A stretch of 64,000 bases of DNA from Gilliamella sp. ESL0443 (GCF_019469165.1 NZ_CP048263.1:1736001-1800000); one strand, 5' to 3'; counted from the stretch's first letter, positions 40,353 through 51,250 are shown. The notes: generated from the letters alone by a model not told the origin. Made by a program: numbers and translations.

Positions 40353-41225
40353 TTAAATAACTTCAATCTTAAATCCATATGTTGATTTCTGTATTGGCGA
40401 TAATTTTAACGCCTTATTAATACGACACGTTTCAACACATACCATAGATTGATATTCTTCATCAGCAAAATCCGCCATTGCTTTAGCTTTATCTATCCAA
40501 GGATTCCAAGTAACAACATCACTTGCATTAACATTAGTTAATTTAATTGTTCGTTTACCATCGGTAATAAGGATTGAGTCATCCGCATGGGTATAAATGC
40601 GATCAACCTCTTGATTAAAGGTAAGTTGCCCTGAAATTGATGGTTTATTTTCAACTGCTAAGCGTTCTTGATAAGAATCGCCTAAACCTTTAACAGTGAC
40701 ATCATTAATATTATTAACTTCAAAATAAGTATGTAATGCACTTGTTGCTTCGAAATCCCCAGTGCAAGATAAATTCACTTCACACGTTTGTCCAACATGA
40801 ATGGTTAACCAGGCTTGGAAAGGTTTTGTGGAAAACTGTTCTGTTTGCTGATTATTAGTTAATGATAAAGTTAAATTCACTCCATTATTATCTTCTTTGC
40901 AAGAATCTAATTTCCATTCAACCAGACGCGCAAAACCATGCATAGGATCACCCAATTTACCAAACCATGGCCAACAAATTGGTACTCCCCCTCTAATTGC
41001 AACTTCCTTTTTAAAGTTAGCTTTTTGACTTAACCAAATAACCGGTGTCGGTTCTGTTGAAGGTTGCCAAAATAAAAGATGAGCACCTTGTAACGATACT
41101 GCTGCTGAACACGTTTTATGTTTAATCACTATGACAGGCAATTCACCAAATGTACATTGATTAACTGATGCACTCACTAATGTACTTGATAAATCACTAT
41201 CTAAAATCTGCTTAATAATACTCAT
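40353..41225 (-). CDS. yeaD: D-hexose-6-phosphate mutarotase YeaD
   Basis: 290 residues (E. coli 294), an aldose-1-epimerase fold acting on glucose-6-phosphate anomers. SLQGAHLLFWQP, the characteristic RGGVPICWPWFG and the active-site region MHGFARLVEW are conserved, and the later histidine in SALHTYFEV is present. AGGAG seven bases before the ATG. Monocistronic between rplY and the divergent hemW. Confidence 0.96.
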   Translation of the reverse strand: MSIIKQILDSDLSSTLVSASVNQCTFGELPVIVIKHKTCSAAVSLQGAHLLFWQPSTEPTPVIWLSQKANFKKEVAIRGGVPICWPWFGKLGDPMHGFARLVEWKLDSCKEDNNGVNLTLSLTNNQQTEQFSTKPFQAWLTIHVGQTCEVNLSCTGDFEATSALHTYFEVNNINDVTVKGLGDSYQERLAVENKPSISGQLTFNQEVDRIYTHADDSILITDGKRTIKLTNVNASDVVTWNPWIDKAKAMADFADEEYQSMVCVETCRINKALKLSPIQKSTYGFKIEVI

Positions 41226-41400
41226 ATTTACTCCTAACTATCTAATTTGCTTGGCGAACATCGTCTTTAACTATTAATTGTACGCGCATTATTCTAATTA
41301 TAAAAACGGAATAAAAGCTTTTTTTACTAAATTGAAGTAATATAGCCAGCTATTTCTTATCAGTTGCTGACACTTTTTTAAAAAATTTGAGGAAAGGTAT

Positions 41401-42534
41401 ATGGTTCAATATGAAATCCCGTTGAGTTTATATATACATATGCCATGGTGTGTACAAAAGTGTCCTTATTGTGATTTTAATTCACATAACATGAAGAAAA
41501 CGCCCGATTATTCAGCATATATAAATCATTTAACTAATGATTTAAAACAAGACGTCGTGCTTTCAAATGATCGTCCTATTGACTCGATTTTTATTGGTGG
41601 AGGTACACCCAGTCTTTTCTCCGCGGAGTTAATTAATAAATTATTAATGAGTATAAATAAAATTATACCAATTAATCACGACGCAGAAATAACAATTGAA
41701 GCCAATCCTAATTCAGTTGATGTAGAAAGATTTAAGGGATATCAACAAGCTGGAATTAATCGAATATCAATTGGCGTACAAAGCTTTCAAGCAGATAAGC
41801 TTGCAAAATTAGGACGAGTTCATAATCCGCAAGAAGCAATAGATGCTGGAAAATTAGCACAAAATTTAAAGTTAAAAAGCTTTAATATAGATTTAATGCA
41901 TGGCTTACCTAATCAAACAGTATATGATGCATTGAGTGATCTAAAACAGGCAATAGAAATTTCACCGCCACATTTATCTTGGTATCAACTTACAATAGAA
42001 CCTAACACTTTATTTGGTTCTAAACCGCCTGTTTTACCTGATGATGATATGTTATGGGATATTTATCAACAAGGCCATCAATTATTAACTAAGCATGGTT
42101 ACCTACAATATGAAACATCTGCTTATGCAAAGGCCAATTATCAATGCCAACATAATTTAAATTATTGGCGGTTTGGTGATTATATCGGTATTGGTTGTGG
42201 TGCTCATGGAAAATTAACCCAAAATGATGGCACAATTATTCGCACCGTAAAAACAAAACATCCTAAAGGATATTTAGAAGGACGTTATTTGGAGCAATCT
42301 TATACTGTCCCTAAAGATGAGTTAGCATTTGAATTTTTTATGAATAGATTTAGATTATTTGAAGCCACACCTAAATCCGAATTTGAACAACGAACTTTTT
42401 TACCTTTACACTCTATTGATAAGCAGATATCGACTGCTATTGAAAAAAAATATTTGATTGATAACAACCAATGCTGGCAAATCACAGAGCATGGGAAATT
42501 ATTTTTAAATTCATTACTTGAAATATTCTTATAA
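41401..42534 (+). CDS. hemW: Radical SAM heme chaperone HemW
   Basis: 377 residues. Radical-SAM cysteines C17, C21 and C24 in CVQKCPYC bind the 4Fe-4S cluster. The GGGTPS motif and QLTIEPNT are typical. HemW proteins were long misannotated as coproporphyrinogen oxidases (HemN); they bind heme and deliver it to respiratory enzymes and lack the HemN N-terminal trip-wire. In E. coli it is linked to rdgB-yggW; here it is alone. A strong terminator lies 150 bases downstream. Confidence 0.95.
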   Translation: MVQYEIPLSLYIHMPWCVQKCPYCDFNSHNMKKTPDYSAYINHLTNDLKQDVVLSNDRPIDSIFIGGGTPSLFSAELINKLLMSINKIIPINHDAEITIEANPNSVDVERFKGYQQAGINRISIGVQSFQADKLAKLGRVHNPQEAIDAGKLAQNLKLKSFNIDLMHGLPNQTVYDALSDLKQAIEISPPHLSWYQLTIEPNTLFGSKPPVLPDDDMLWDIYQQGHQLLTKHGYLQYETSAYAKANYQCQHNLNYWRFGDYIGIGCGAHGKLTQNDGTIIRTVKTKHPKGYLEGRYLEQSYTVPKDELAFEFFMNRFRLFEATPKSEFEQRTFLPLHSIDKQISTAIEKKYLIDNNQCWQITEHGKLFLNSLLEIFL

Positions 42535-42687
42535 CGAAATCAGTTAAAAGATTTACTATTTATTAACAAAACAAATACTAACAATTTAACTAAACCTACG
42601 CATATCTTAACTAAAATTTATCTGAAAAGAGTGCATAATATGTACAACAATGCATTTATTTCATTGTTTTCCTATTCCTTATGTTTT

Positions 42688-42718
42688 CCCAATAACATTG
42701 TTATTGGGATTTTTTTAG
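42688..42718 (+). terminator. Strong terminator downstream of hemW
   Basis: CCCAATAAC (42688-42696) and GTTATTGGG (42700-42708) form a perfect stem followed by A and seven T. It is 150 bases after the hemW stop, so either hemW has a long 3' untranslated region or a short RNA ends here. The minus-strand side has no T-run, so it does not serve the convergent kinase gene. Confidence 0.85.
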
Positions 42719-42732
42719 GGTTTGAAATAAGA

Positions 42733-43698
42733 TTAATTATTTATATTTTCCGATAAGAATTTTTCAATCGCGATAAGGGATGATGTTCCTTCCATTGGTC
42801 CTTTATAAGATGAAGACAACGCATAACAAGCATTTGCATACATTAAAGCCTGTTCAGCACTAAATCCTGACAGTAGTAAACTCACAAAAGTTGCATCAAA
42901 GCAGTAATCAGCACCCGAATGGTCAATCGCATCAATACTAAAACCTTTAGAATAAATTGTATTAATATTATTTTTATCATCGCAACAATAATAATTTGCA
43001 CCATCACTGCCTTTTTTCACCACGAGATGTTTGATACCTTTCTCCAATAAAGCTTTAATCGTTTCTTCATCACTTTCATAATTTTCAGAAAAATACCTAA
43101 CTTGTGTTTCATTAATCAAAATGATATCGGTAAATTCTAATATATAACTAAAAGACTGTTCTATCTCACGAATCTCCGACATTTCTTTATGCAAATTAGG
43201 ATCAAAAGAAACAGTTCCACCATGGCTTTTAATAAAATTTATTACTTTGCACATCGCATCAATGGCTCGAAATGAATAAAGTGATGATCCCATAATATGT
43301 AAATGATTGCAGTCTTTTAATAAAGCTTCATTCACATGATCAAATGAAATTAAGCCACAGGCACTATTTAAAACGTTATAAATTAAACTTCGCTCTTTTG
43401 GACCAATTTGCGTTGAAAATGCGCTAGCTGTTTTTACTTTATTGTGAGAAGTGATCCCATTAACATTTACCCCATCTTGTTTAAGTCGGTTAATGCACAT
43501 CTTTCCAAAAGGATCTTTTCCTACACAACTTAAAAAGATAACTGGAAAACCTAATTTGGCAACTTGATTTGCAAAGATAGCCGGGGCTCCACTAGGGTAT
43601 GGTCCAATATATTCATTTGTATAATCAAACCGTTGATTGAATTCCTTAGCAACAAATTCAACAAACAATTCGCCCATTGTACAAATTTTAACATCCAT
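42733..43698 (-). CDS. PfkB-family sugar kinase with an altered GAGD motif
   Basis: 321 residues of the ribokinase/PfkB fold. The N-terminal signature region is GPYPSGAPAIFANQVAKLG (32-50), and SFDPNLH (164-170), LINET and VVKKGSDGA are family-typical. The C-terminal signature, normally DxTGAGDxF with Asp as catalytic base, reads DHSGADYCF (259-267): Gly264 has become Asp and the usual Asp265 has become Tyr. Either Asp264 takes over or activity is lost. The substrate is unknown (fructose, tagatose and ketodeoxygluconate kinases are the relatives). Lies five bases downstream of a DeoR-type regulator gene, probably in one transcript. Confidence 0.88.
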   Translation of the reverse strand: MDVKICTMGELFVEFVAKEFNQRFDYTNEYIGPYPSGAPAIFANQVAKLGFPVIFLSCVGKDPFGKMCINRLKQDGVNVNGITSHNKVKTASAFSTQIGPKERSLIYNVLNSACGLISFDHVNEALLKDCNHLHIMGSSLYSFRAIDAMCKVINFIKSHGGTVSFDPNLHKEMSEIREIEQSFSYILEFTDIILINETQVRYFSENYESDEETIKALLEKGIKHLVVKKGSDGANYYCCDDKNNINTIYSKGFSIDAIDHSGADYCFDATFVSLLLSGFSAEQALMYANACYALSSSYKGPMEGTSSLIAIEKFLSENINN

Positions 43699-43703
43699 GT
43701 TAA

Positions 43704-44537
43704 TTAGGCCTCCAATGCATTATGATAAGTCACAGAATATTTAGTTGTTGTATGTTGCTTAAAATTAGAATTAAGCAATAGTTGATGATATTCATTAACA
43801 GCGGAGCGGGATAAAATAATAACATCCATGTTTTTTAATTTACCAATAGTATGATTATCATTACTGCTGATTCTTGGTGGTAAAATACCTATAGAATGAT
43901 CTGAACTTTTTAATATCTGTTGATAAAGTTCCTGATGTTCAATATCTTGAATAGCTAAATAATTGTTAGTATTAATAGCTGCGAATTCGAATATAAAGTG
44001 CGATATTGGGAATTGCGTTAAAATAGATGACGAAAAGTTAGGATGCTGTAGTACATTACCATTTATTAAAAAACCACCAATAAGAATCACTTCTGCATCT
44101 GAGAATTCTCTAACCAGTTTTGCGTTATTAATATCATTTAAAATAACTGTTAATGATTTTTTATTATGCAGAAAAGGAATCAATTTTCGAATCAAATGAC
44201 CATGACTTAAAAAAATTGTATCACCATCTTCAATATAATTTAGACAAGTTTTTACTAAATTAACATCACTATTATCAGTATTAAGATATGATGCCAAACG
44301 ACTTGGATACACACTATTTGAATTGCTAATAAAATCTTCAGGCGAAATATAGATAGCTCGCCCAAAAAAACGTTTTAAATACCCTTGATGTTCTAAATAT
44401 GTTAAATCCTGACGAATAGTTACATTAGAAACCTGTAGCATGTCAGATAACTCATCAACTTTTATTTCTCCATTTTTGCGCACAATCGCAGCAATTTCCA
44501 ATCGCCGCTTTAATTGTGCCGAAGATACTTTAGCCAT
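43704..44537 (-). CDS. DeoR/GlpR-family transcriptional regulator
   Basis: 277 residues. N-terminal winged helix-turn-helix (about 10-60: ELSDMLQVSNVTIRQDLTYLE), with the usual DLxxLExxG followed by KRFFGRAI, then a DeoR sugar-phosphate sensor domain with DGDTIFLSHGHL and VILIGGFL. Such regulators usually respond to a phosphorylated sugar and control the adjacent catabolic genes. The kinase directly downstream is the obvious target; no transporter or aldolase is nearby. It has a good AGGATG ribosome-binding site. Confidence 0.92.
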   Translation of the reverse strand: MAKVSSAQLKRRLEIAAIVRKNGEIKVDELSDMLQVSNVTIRQDLTYLEHQGYLKRFFGRAIYISPEDFISNSNSVYPSRLASYLNTDNSDVNLVKTCLNYIEDGDTIFLSHGHLIRKLIPFLHNKKSLTVILNDINNAKLVREFSDAEVILIGGFLINGNVLQHPNFSSSILTQFPISHFIFEFAAINTNNYLAIQDIEHQELYQQILKSSDHSIGILPPRISSNDNHTIGKLKNMDVIILSRSAVNEYHQLLLNSNFKQHTTTKYSVTYHNALEA

Positions 44538-44763
44538 TTCACATCCTATGTTAAAAGATAAATACCTAACTCAAAAACAGATAAAATTTATCATACAAGT
44601 TGTAAACGATAAACCCTAGAAAGGAACTGAACCGATTAAGTAGTGTAAAAATATACTCAGTTTGTACTTTATTTTTAAATTACAGAGATATAGTTAATCG
44701 TTAAAATAGAATATTAACAACTCAAAAATTGTTAAATAGCACAATATATTTAAATAAAAGTTA

Positions 44764-45879
44764 TCAAAAAACCCCGTTCCTCAACATTATTTTCAGATCA
44801 TCTCCCACCATTTCAACAGATTCAAATCGGAACTGAGGTGCTAACGAAAGTTTTTGTAAGTGAGGTAATACAAACATATCTTGTGCATTATGACCAAGCA
44901 ATTTAGGTGCATAATAGATGATTAACTCATCCACGAGATTTTGCTCAATTAGCGCACCGGCTAAATGAGATCCAGCTTCAACCCATACAGAATTTATTTG
45001 CTGCTTGGCTAATATGGATAATAATTCTAATAAGTCGACTTGATGACTGTTTGATGATTCAATGATAAGTTTTGTATTTGGTGATGATATTAGAACATTT
45101 TGCTTTCTAACCAACCAAGTTTCACCAGGCTGATTAAAGATATTTTCATCACCCGTCATTTGATTTTTGCTATCGATTATCACTCGTATAGGTTGACGAA
45201 TTTCGGTAGAAGGGTAAATTTCTTTAATTGAAATAGGTAATTCATTATATCTAACCGTTAAACTCGCATTATCTTCCTGAACTGTTTTTCTGGTACTTAA
45301 GATACAACTTGCCTGAGCTCTATATTGCTGAACATCTTGTCTTGCCGCAACGGAGGTTATCCATTTACTTTCGCCTGATGCCATAGCTATTTTACCATCT
45401 AAAGAAACTGCCATTTTAAGTTGTACAAATGGCAAACCTGTTCGCATCCGTTTTAAAAAGCCTTTATTAATGGCTTCGGCTTGATCAGCTAACACACCAA
45501 CACAAACTTCAATGCCTGCATCAGTTAATCTCTTTATACCTTGTCCTGCGACATTGGGATTAGGATCCTGCATAGCAATAACAACTCGTTTAATTCCCGA
45601 TTTAACCAGTGCATCTGCGCAAGGAGGTGTTCTTCCATAATGGCTGCAAGGCTCTAGCGTTACATAAGCCGTAGCATCTTTAGCTTCATCACCAGCCATT
45701 TTTAGTGCATAGACTTCTGCATGAGGTAAACCAGCTTTCATATGAAAACCTTTACCAATGATGTGATCATTTTTAACAATGATACAACCGACATTAGGAT
45801 TAGGGGTAGTAGTGAAGCGACCAAATTTAGCAAGCTCAATAGCTTGCTGCATATAAAATTGATCTTTATTCATAGTCAT
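44764..45879 (-). CDS. ribD: Bifunctional riboflavin biosynthesis deaminase/reductase
   Basis: 371 residues (E. coli 367). N-terminal cytidine-deaminase-like domain with zinc ligands H53 in HAEV and C78 and C87 in PCSHYGRTPPC, then a reductase domain (from about 145, LPFVQLKMAVSLDGKIA). Performs steps two and three of riboflavin synthesis. It follows nrdR by eight bases as in E. coli, but ribH and nusB are not downstream. The C-terminus (LRNGVF) is encoded by a short repeated sequence. Confidence 0.97.
   Translation of the reverse strand: MTMNKDQFYMQQAIELAKFGRFTTTPNPNVGCIIVKNDHIIGKGFHMKAGLPHAEVYALKMAGDEAKDATAYVTLEPCSHYGRTPPCADALVKSGIKRVVIAMQDPNPNVAGQGIKRLTDAGIEVCVGVLADQAEAINKGFLKRMRTGLPFVQLKMAVSLDGKIAMASGESKWITSVAARQDVQQYRAQASCILSTRKTVQEDNASLTVRYNELPISIKEIYPSTEIRQPIRVIIDSKNQMTGDENIFNQPGETWLVRKQNVLISSPNTKLIIESSNSHQVDLLELLSILAKQQINSVWVEAGSHLAGALIEQNLVDELIIYYAPKLLGHNAQDMFVLPHLQKLSLAPQFRFESVEMVGDDLKIMLRNGVF
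44766..44785 (-). repeat. Short repeat, copy C, forming the 3' end of ribD
   Basis: On the minus strand GTTGAGGAACGGGG followed by six T encodes the last residues of RibD (LRNGVF) and its stop. One base differs from copy B at 13277-13296. Its presence across a stop codon suggests a terminator-like or inserted element, but no hairpin is evident. Confidence 0.5.
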
Positions 45880-45887
45880 AATGAGGA

Positions 45888-46340
45888 TTACTTTTGTTGT
45901 AACTTAGCAATTTCATTACTGAATTGTTCAATATCATCAAAGCTAAAATAGACAGATGCGAAACGAATATAGGCAACTTTATCAAGATTTTTAAGCTCTT
46001 CAATAACAAAATTACCAATTAATTTGGCCGGTACTTCCCTTTCTCCTGTTGCTCTCAGTTTCGATTTAATTCGAGTAATTGCATCTTCAATTGCATCAAA
46101 ACTAACAGGGCGTTTTTCTAGTGCTCGTTTTATACCATTTCGGAGTTTATCTTCATTGAAAGGTTCGCGAACTTTATTGCTTTTAATAACATTAGGCATA
46201 ATTAATTCAGCCACTTCAAATGTCGTAAAACGTTCATTACATTCGACACATTGTCGACGACGACGAACCTGAAACCCTTCACCAACTAAACGAGAATCAA
46301 TAACTTTTGTATCATCTGCATTACAAAACGGACAGTGCAT
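45888..46340 (-). CDS. nrdR: Transcriptional repressor NrdR
   Basis: 150 residues (E. coli 149). Zinc ribbon with C3, C6, C31 and C34, then an ATP-cone domain (about 46-136). Represses ribonucleotide reductase genes when (d)ATP-bound. Nearly identical to the E. coli protein: MHCPFC at the start and [17 protein letters not shown] in the ribbon. It forms an nrdR-ribD unit. Confidence 0.98.
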   Translation of the reverse strand: MHCPFCNADDTKVIDSRLVGEGFQVRRRRQCVECNERFTTFEVAELIMPNVIKSNKVREPFNEDKLRNGIKRALEKRPVSFDAIEDAITRIKSKLRATGEREVPAKLIGNFVIEELKNLDKVAYIRFASVYFSFDDIEQFSNEIAKLQQK

Positions 46341-46459
46341 AAATATATCCTGATAACGTTTTAACTTACATTACAATAGCCGAAATTAGCCATTTAAACA
46401 AGTTATCAACAAAGTAATATAAACTAGCTCTATTAATTAACTTGTAATTCAAAAAAGCT

Positions 46460-46485
46460 AAAAACCGTCACCAATCTGGTGACGG
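46460..46485 (-). terminator. Terminator of the thr operon
   Basis: On the minus strand CCGTCACC and GGTGACGG (46465-46485) form an eight-base stem, followed by TTTTTAGC and a further T-rich run. It lies ten bases after the thrC stop. Confidence 0.9.
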
Positions 46486-46494
46486 GAATTGAAT

Positions 46495-47784
46495 TTACCA
46501 TGTCAATGAGATTAAGAAATCACGTAATTTATTAAAATCATCAGGCATATGGTGAGAAAGTAAAGGCATATCAGCTCGTTCAGCCAGAGGTTGTGGTAGT
46601 GAGATTGATCGGCCAAGGATATCCTCAACTACTTCTTTAAACTTAGCTGGATGAGCTGTACCCAAAAATAAACCATACTCTCCTTCTTGCAACTGGTCTC
46701 GTAATACACGATAAGCAATAGCACCATGAGGCTCGGATAAATATCCTTTTTTATCTAATTCCTGAACCGTTTCTACGGAAACTGCATCAGAAACAGCAGC
46801 ATGCCCTAATGATTTCAGTACCCAACCTTCTCGTTTATAAATTTCTTCGATTCTTGGCCAGTTGTTTGGCTGACTAACATCCATAGCATTTGATAATGTT
46901 GCCACAGTTTCATGGGGTTCCCATTTTCCTGTTTCTAAATAACGTGGAACCGTATCATTAGCATTAGTAGCAGCAATAAAGCGTTTAATTGGTAACCCCA
47001 TCGTTTTTGCTAGTAAACCAGCAGTTAAATCACCAAAATTACCACTTGGTACTGAAATAACTAATTGTTCGCGTTGTTTTGGCGTAAGCTGTGCATAAGC
47101 CTCAAAATAATAGCAAATTTGAGCTAAAAGCCGACTGATATTAATCGAGTTAGCTGAGTTTAAACCAATTGTAGTTTTTAGCTCTTCATCATCAAACGCT
47201 TTTTTAACTAAAGCTTGGCAGGCATCAAAATCACTTTGAATAGCAATTGTGTGAATGTTATCGCCTAAAGTACAAAATAGTTTTTCTTGTAACGGACTAA
47301 TTTTACCTTCCGGATATAAAATCACTACACGAATATTGGGTAAGTTATAAAACGCATGGGCAACAGCAGCACCAGTATCACCAGAGGTTGCTGTTAAGAT
47401 AGTAATCTTTTTATCTGCTGCCACTTGGACTAAAGCCTGAGCCATAAAGCGTCCACCAAAGTCTTTGAATGCTAATGTTGGGCCATGATAAAGTTCTAAT
47501 GTTCCAATATCATCTTCTACTGATTTAACTGGAGCTGGAAATTGGAATGCGTTTTGCACTAGTCGATGCATATCATTATCGCTAATTTCATTGCCAATAA
47601 ACGCCGATAAGATTTTGGCACTACGTGTGATAAAATCCATTTTTAAAAGTGCTTCTATTTCTGCTGATGAAAATTTTGGCAATTGTTCTGGAAAAAATAG
47701 ACCTTGTTCTTTCCCTAAACCTTGTTGTACCGCCTGCGCGAAACTAACTTGCTCTGAATGATCTTTTAAGTTATACAGTTTCAT
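46495..47784 (-). CDS. thrC: Threonine synthase
   Basis: 429 residues from the ATG at 47784 (E. coli 428). PLP enzyme converting O-phosphohomoserine to threonine. The start MKLYNLKDHSEQVSFAQAVQ matches E. coli and has GGAA six bases upstream, so I reject an in-frame TTG twelve bases earlier. PLP lysine in LAFKDFGGRFMAQAL; phosphate-binding SGDTGAAVAH. Last gene of thrLABC, with a 70-bp gap after thrB and a terminator just downstream. Confidence 0.98.
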   Translation of the reverse strand: MKLYNLKDHSEQVSFAQAVQQGLGKEQGLFFPEQLPKFSSAEIEALLKMDFITRSAKILSAFIGNEISDNDMHRLVQNAFQFPAPVKSVEDDIGTLELYHGPTLAFKDFGGRFMAQALVQVAADKKITILTATSGDTGAAVAHAFYNLPNIRVVILYPEGKISPLQEKLFCTLGDNIHTIAIQSDFDACQALVKKAFDDEELKTTIGLNSANSINISRLLAQICYYFEAYAQLTPKQREQLVISVPSGNFGDLTAGLLAKTMGLPIKRFIAATNANDTVPRYLETGKWEPHETVATLSNAMDVSQPNNWPRIEEIYKREGWVLKSLGHAAVSDAVSVETVQELDKKGYLSEPHGAIAYRVLRDQLQEGEYGLFLGTAHPAKFKEVVEDILGRSISLPQPLAERADMPLLSHHMPDDFNKLRDFLISLTW

Positions 47785-47854
47785 AATGTGTTCCAATTCT
47801 TTTATGCTTTAATTGTTTTCTTATTGATTTAATATTATTGTTTTGTTTAATAAT

Positions 47855-48793
47855 TTAAATCTCTCTTGCACCTTGTGGATCTATTTTACAAATATGAGTA
47901 AAACCTTCTTCATTTTGTAGATAAGAACTTTTTAACAACGACTCAATCTGCTGTGCAGTTTCAAGGTTGTCGGCCACCACAAACATCGTCGGCCCTGAGC
48001 CTGATATACCCGAGGCTAGTGCACCAAGTTGTTTGACCTTTTTTTGTGTTTCATCGAAATTAGGTAGCAATTGTTTACGATAAGGTTCTGCAATATTATC
48101 AATCAACATTGCTGCTGCAAGTTTTGGTTGTTTAGTATAACAAGCATGTAAAAAACCACCTACGTAACGACCGTGCGCGACACAATCGGCTTTTTGATAT
48201 TGAGCTGGTAATATTGCTCGAGCTTCAGCTGTAGAAACTTTAATACCAGGATAAGCCATCACCCAATACCAATTTTCAAAATGAGGTATTGACTCACTTA
48301 TGATGCCCATTTCGTCGAGAATAAGTTGCATTCCACCTAAATAGCAAGGAGCAACATTATCATAATGAACACTACCAGAAATGCAGCCTTCAAGTTCGCC
48401 CATCATGGAGAGCAATTCAAATTTATTAAATGGTTCATTAAAAAACTTATTTAACGCAACAAAAGCACCAACAACAGAGCAAGCGCTTGAACCTAATCCA
48501 GAACCAATTGGCATGTTTTTTTCAAGCGTCATTTTTATCGGTAATGTTTTCCCCATGGCTTTACAAAAACGCTGCCAACATTGATAAACAATATTTAATT
48601 TGGGATCCTTTGGTAAATTTTTAACAAATTGACCTTGGCTGGTAAAGCTAAACTCAGTTGCAGACTCGATAGTAATACAGTCACCCAACATCGCACCACT
48701 AATTGGATTGATTGCTGCACCTAAAATATCAAAGCCAACACTAATATTTGCCATTGATGCAGGTGCATACACAGTTAATGATTTTTGACTCAT
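47855..48793 (-). CDS. thrB: Homoserine kinase
   Basis: 312 residues (E. coli 310), GHMP-kinase family. [18 protein letters not shown] at the N-terminus, the ATP-binding [16 protein letters not shown] and the C-terminal [10 protein letters not shown] are hallmarks. Its ATG follows the thrA stop without a gap (TAAATG), and its ribosome-binding site GGAGG lies within the last thrA codons, so translation is coupled. Confidence 0.98.
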   Translation of the reverse strand: MSQKSLTVYAPASMANISVGFDILGAAINPISGAMLGDCITIESATEFSFTSQGQFVKNLPKDPKLNIVYQCWQRFCKAMGKTLPIKMTLEKNMPIGSGLGSSACSVVGAFVALNKFFNEPFNKFELLSMMGELEGCISGSVHYDNVAPCYLGGMQLILDEMGIISESIPHFENWYWVMAYPGIKVSTAEARAILPAQYQKADCVAHGRYVGGFLHACYTKQPKLAAAMLIDNIAEPYRKQLLPNFDETQKKVKQLGALASGISGSGPTMFVVADNLETAQQIESLLKSSYLQNEEGFTHICKIDPQGAREI

Positions 48794-51250
48794 TTAGCCT
48801 CCAATTTTTCCAGATGTGGTTCGTAAAATATCGGCAAACACACCCGCAGCTGTAACGTCATTACCAGCACCATAACCACGTAATACTAATGGAATTGGTT
48901 GATAGTACCTAGTATAAAATGCTAAAGCATTTTCACCATTTTTAACTTTATAAAGTGGATCATCATTATCAACAGATTCTATCTTAACGCTACATTGGTT
49001 TCCATCAATACTACCAACATAACGTAACACTTTTCCTTCTTTAGCTGCCTTTTCTGATTTTTCTTTAAACTGAGCGTCTAATTGTGGTAGTTTTGCCATG
49101 AATTCATCGATACTACCTTTAGAATATTCAGCTGGTAATACTGACTCAACTTTAATTTGATCAAGTTCTAGTTGTAATCCAGCCTCCCGAGCTAAAATTA
49201 ATAGCTTTCTTGCGACATCTGTTCCTGATAAGTCATCTCTAGGATCAGGCTCGGTAAAACCTTTTTCTTTCGCTAATTTAGTTGCTTCTGACAATGACAT
49301 ACCTTCGTCTAACTTACCAAAAATGAAAGACAATGATCCAGATAAAATCCCTGAAAACTTGATTAATTCATCACCCGCGTTCAGTAGATTTTGTAAATTT
49401 TCTATCACAGGTAAACCTGCACCAACGTTAGTATCATATTGAAATTTTCGCTTACTATTAGCTGCTTCTTGCCGTAAACGATGGTAATAAGCCATCGAGC
49501 TTGTATTGGCTTTCTTATTTGGCGTTACAACATGAAAACCATTAGCTAAAAAATCAACATATTTATCTGATACTTCACTACTTGAAGTACAATCGACTAA
49601 AATTGGATTGAGGAGCCGGTTATTTTTAGCAAAATCAATAATGCTATTTAGAGTATAATTGGTCTCGCTTTGTTTTATTTGATCGCGCCAATTTGTTAAA
49701 TCAATACCATCCCGATTAAGTACAGCATGTTTGGAATTAAATAATCCACAAACACGTAAATCGATTTGTTTGTTTTTAAGCCATTTTTGTTGCCGACCAA
49801 TTTGATCAACCAATGCACCACCAACACCACCAACACCAATAACAAACACATCTAACATTTTGTCAGTACCAAATAGCATTTGATGCGTCACACGTACACC
49901 CATTACGGCAACATCATTATCAACGACGACCGAGATTGAGCGTTCCGAGGAGCCTTGAGCAATTGCTACGATATTAATATTGGCACGGGCTAATGCAGTA
50001 AAGAAATTAGCCGATAAACCACGTAAAGTACGCATACCATCACCAACAACTGAGATAATTGCTAATTTTTCGATAACTTCAATTGGTTCAAGTAAGCCAT
50101 CTTTTAACTCTAAGTAAAATTCTTCACTTAATGCCTCTTCAGCTCGGTAGAGTTCAGTTTGAGGCACACAAAAACTAATACTATATTCAGATGATGATTG
50201 CGTAATAAGTACCACAGAAATACCAGCATAAGACATAGCGGAAAAAACCCGCGCTGACATACCTACCATTCCTTTTAATCCTGGACCTGATACATTAATC
50301 ATAGCCATGTTATTTAAATTAGTGATACCTTTTACTGGTGTTGAGCTATCAACAACATTAGCGCCGATTAACGTGCCTGCTGCATCTGGATTATTAGTAT
50401 TTTTAATTAAACATGGAATTTGAAATTGAGCGATAGGTAATATTGTTCTTGGATGAAGCACTTTTGCACCAAAATACGATAGTTCCATAGCTTCTTGATA
50501 AGACATCGTTTTTAGTAATTTAGCATCAGGCACAATTCGAGGATCACAAGTATAAACTCCGTCAACATCAGTCCAAATTTCGCAGCTGTTGGCACGTAAA
50601 CACGCTGCTAATACTGAAGCTGAATAATCAGAGCCATTACGGCCAAGAACAACTAATTCTCCTTTTTCATTACCAGCGGTAAACCCTGGCATCAAAATTA
50701 TATTTTCTGGAGGTATATGCATTTCACTGATTCGATGCGATGACTCGACAATATCAACTGTAGACTCTAGATAGTCCCCCTCAGCAATCAGCATTGCCAC
50801 AGGGTTAATAACTGTTACAGCATGACCTTTCGCTTTAAGCAATTCTTGCATAATTGCAATCGAAAGTTTTTCACCTCTACAAATGATACTTGCATTAATA
50901 CTATCCGGACATTGACCTAATAGCCGAATACCTTCTAATAGTTGTTTAACGTTATTTAACTCATCTAGAGCAAACTTTTTCATTTCTTCATAGGCAAAAT
51001 TAGGTACCGCTTTCGAAATACCTTCTAGTAAGTCTGCAAAGATTTTTTCAGCATCGTAGATATTAGTTTGGATATCTTGTTTTGCAATGGTTTTTTCAAC
51101 CATTGCCACTAGATGATTAGTAATTTTAGCTGGTGCAGATAAAACCGTTGCCGTTTGTTCTTGTTTAGCATTATTTTCAATAATCTCTGCTACACGCAAA
51201 AAACGTTCTGCGTTGGCAACAGATGTTCCTCCAAATTTTAAAACTTTCAT
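48794..51250 (-). CDS. thrA: Bifunctional aspartokinase I/homoserine dehydrogenase I
   Basis: 818 residues (E. coli 820). Aspartokinase domain (about 1-290, starting [19 protein letters not shown]), two ACT regulatory regions (about 310-460), and a homoserine dehydrogenase domain ([15 protein letters not shown] near 470, then [16 protein letters not shown]). First and third steps of the threonine pathway; the family is feedback-inhibited by threonine. Preceded by AAGGTG and by a leader-attenuator region. Confidence 0.99.
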   Translation of the reverse strand: MKVLKFGGTSVANAERFLRVAEIIENNAKQEQTATVLSAPAKITNHLVAMVEKTIAKQDIQTNIYDAEKIFADLLEGISKAVPNFAYEEMKKFALDELNNVKQLLEGIRLLGQCPDSINASIICRGEKLSIAIMQELLKAKGHAVTVINPVAMLIAEGDYLESTVDIVESSHRISEMHIPPENIILMPGFTAGNEKGELVVLGRNGSDYSASVLAACLRANSCEIWTDVDGVYTCDPRIVPDAKLLKTMSYQEAMELSYFGAKVLHPRTILPIAQFQIPCLIKNTNNPDAAGTLIGANVVDSSTPVKGITNLNNMAMINVSGPGLKGMVGMSARVFSAMSYAGISVVLITQSSSEYSISFCVPQTELYRAEEALSEEFYLELKDGLLEPIEVIEKLAIISVVGDGMRTLRGLSANFFTALARANINIVAIAQGSSERSISVVVDNDVAVMGVRVTHQMLFGTDKMLDVFVIGVGGVGGALVDQIGRQQKWLKNKQIDLRVCGLFNSKHAVLNRDGIDLTNWRDQIKQSETNYTLNSIIDFAKNNRLLNPILVDCTSSSEVSDKYVDFLANGFHVVTPNKKANTSSMAYYHRLRQEAANSKRKFQYDTNVGAGLPVIENLQNLLNAGDELIKFSGILSGSLSFIFGKLDEGMSLSEATKLAKEKGFTEPDPRDDLSGTDVARKLLILAREAGLQLELDQIKVESVLPAEYSKGSIDEFMAKLPQLDAQFKEKSEKAAKEGKVLRYVGSIDGNQCSVKIESVDNDDPLYKVKNGENALAFYTRYYQPIPLVLRGYGAGNDVTAAGVFADILRTTSGKIGG

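Noticed and set aside
42688-42718. Bidirectional terminator serving also the PfkB kinase gene
   Set aside because: The minus-strand side is followed by AAAAC rather than a T-run, so only the plus strand is supported.
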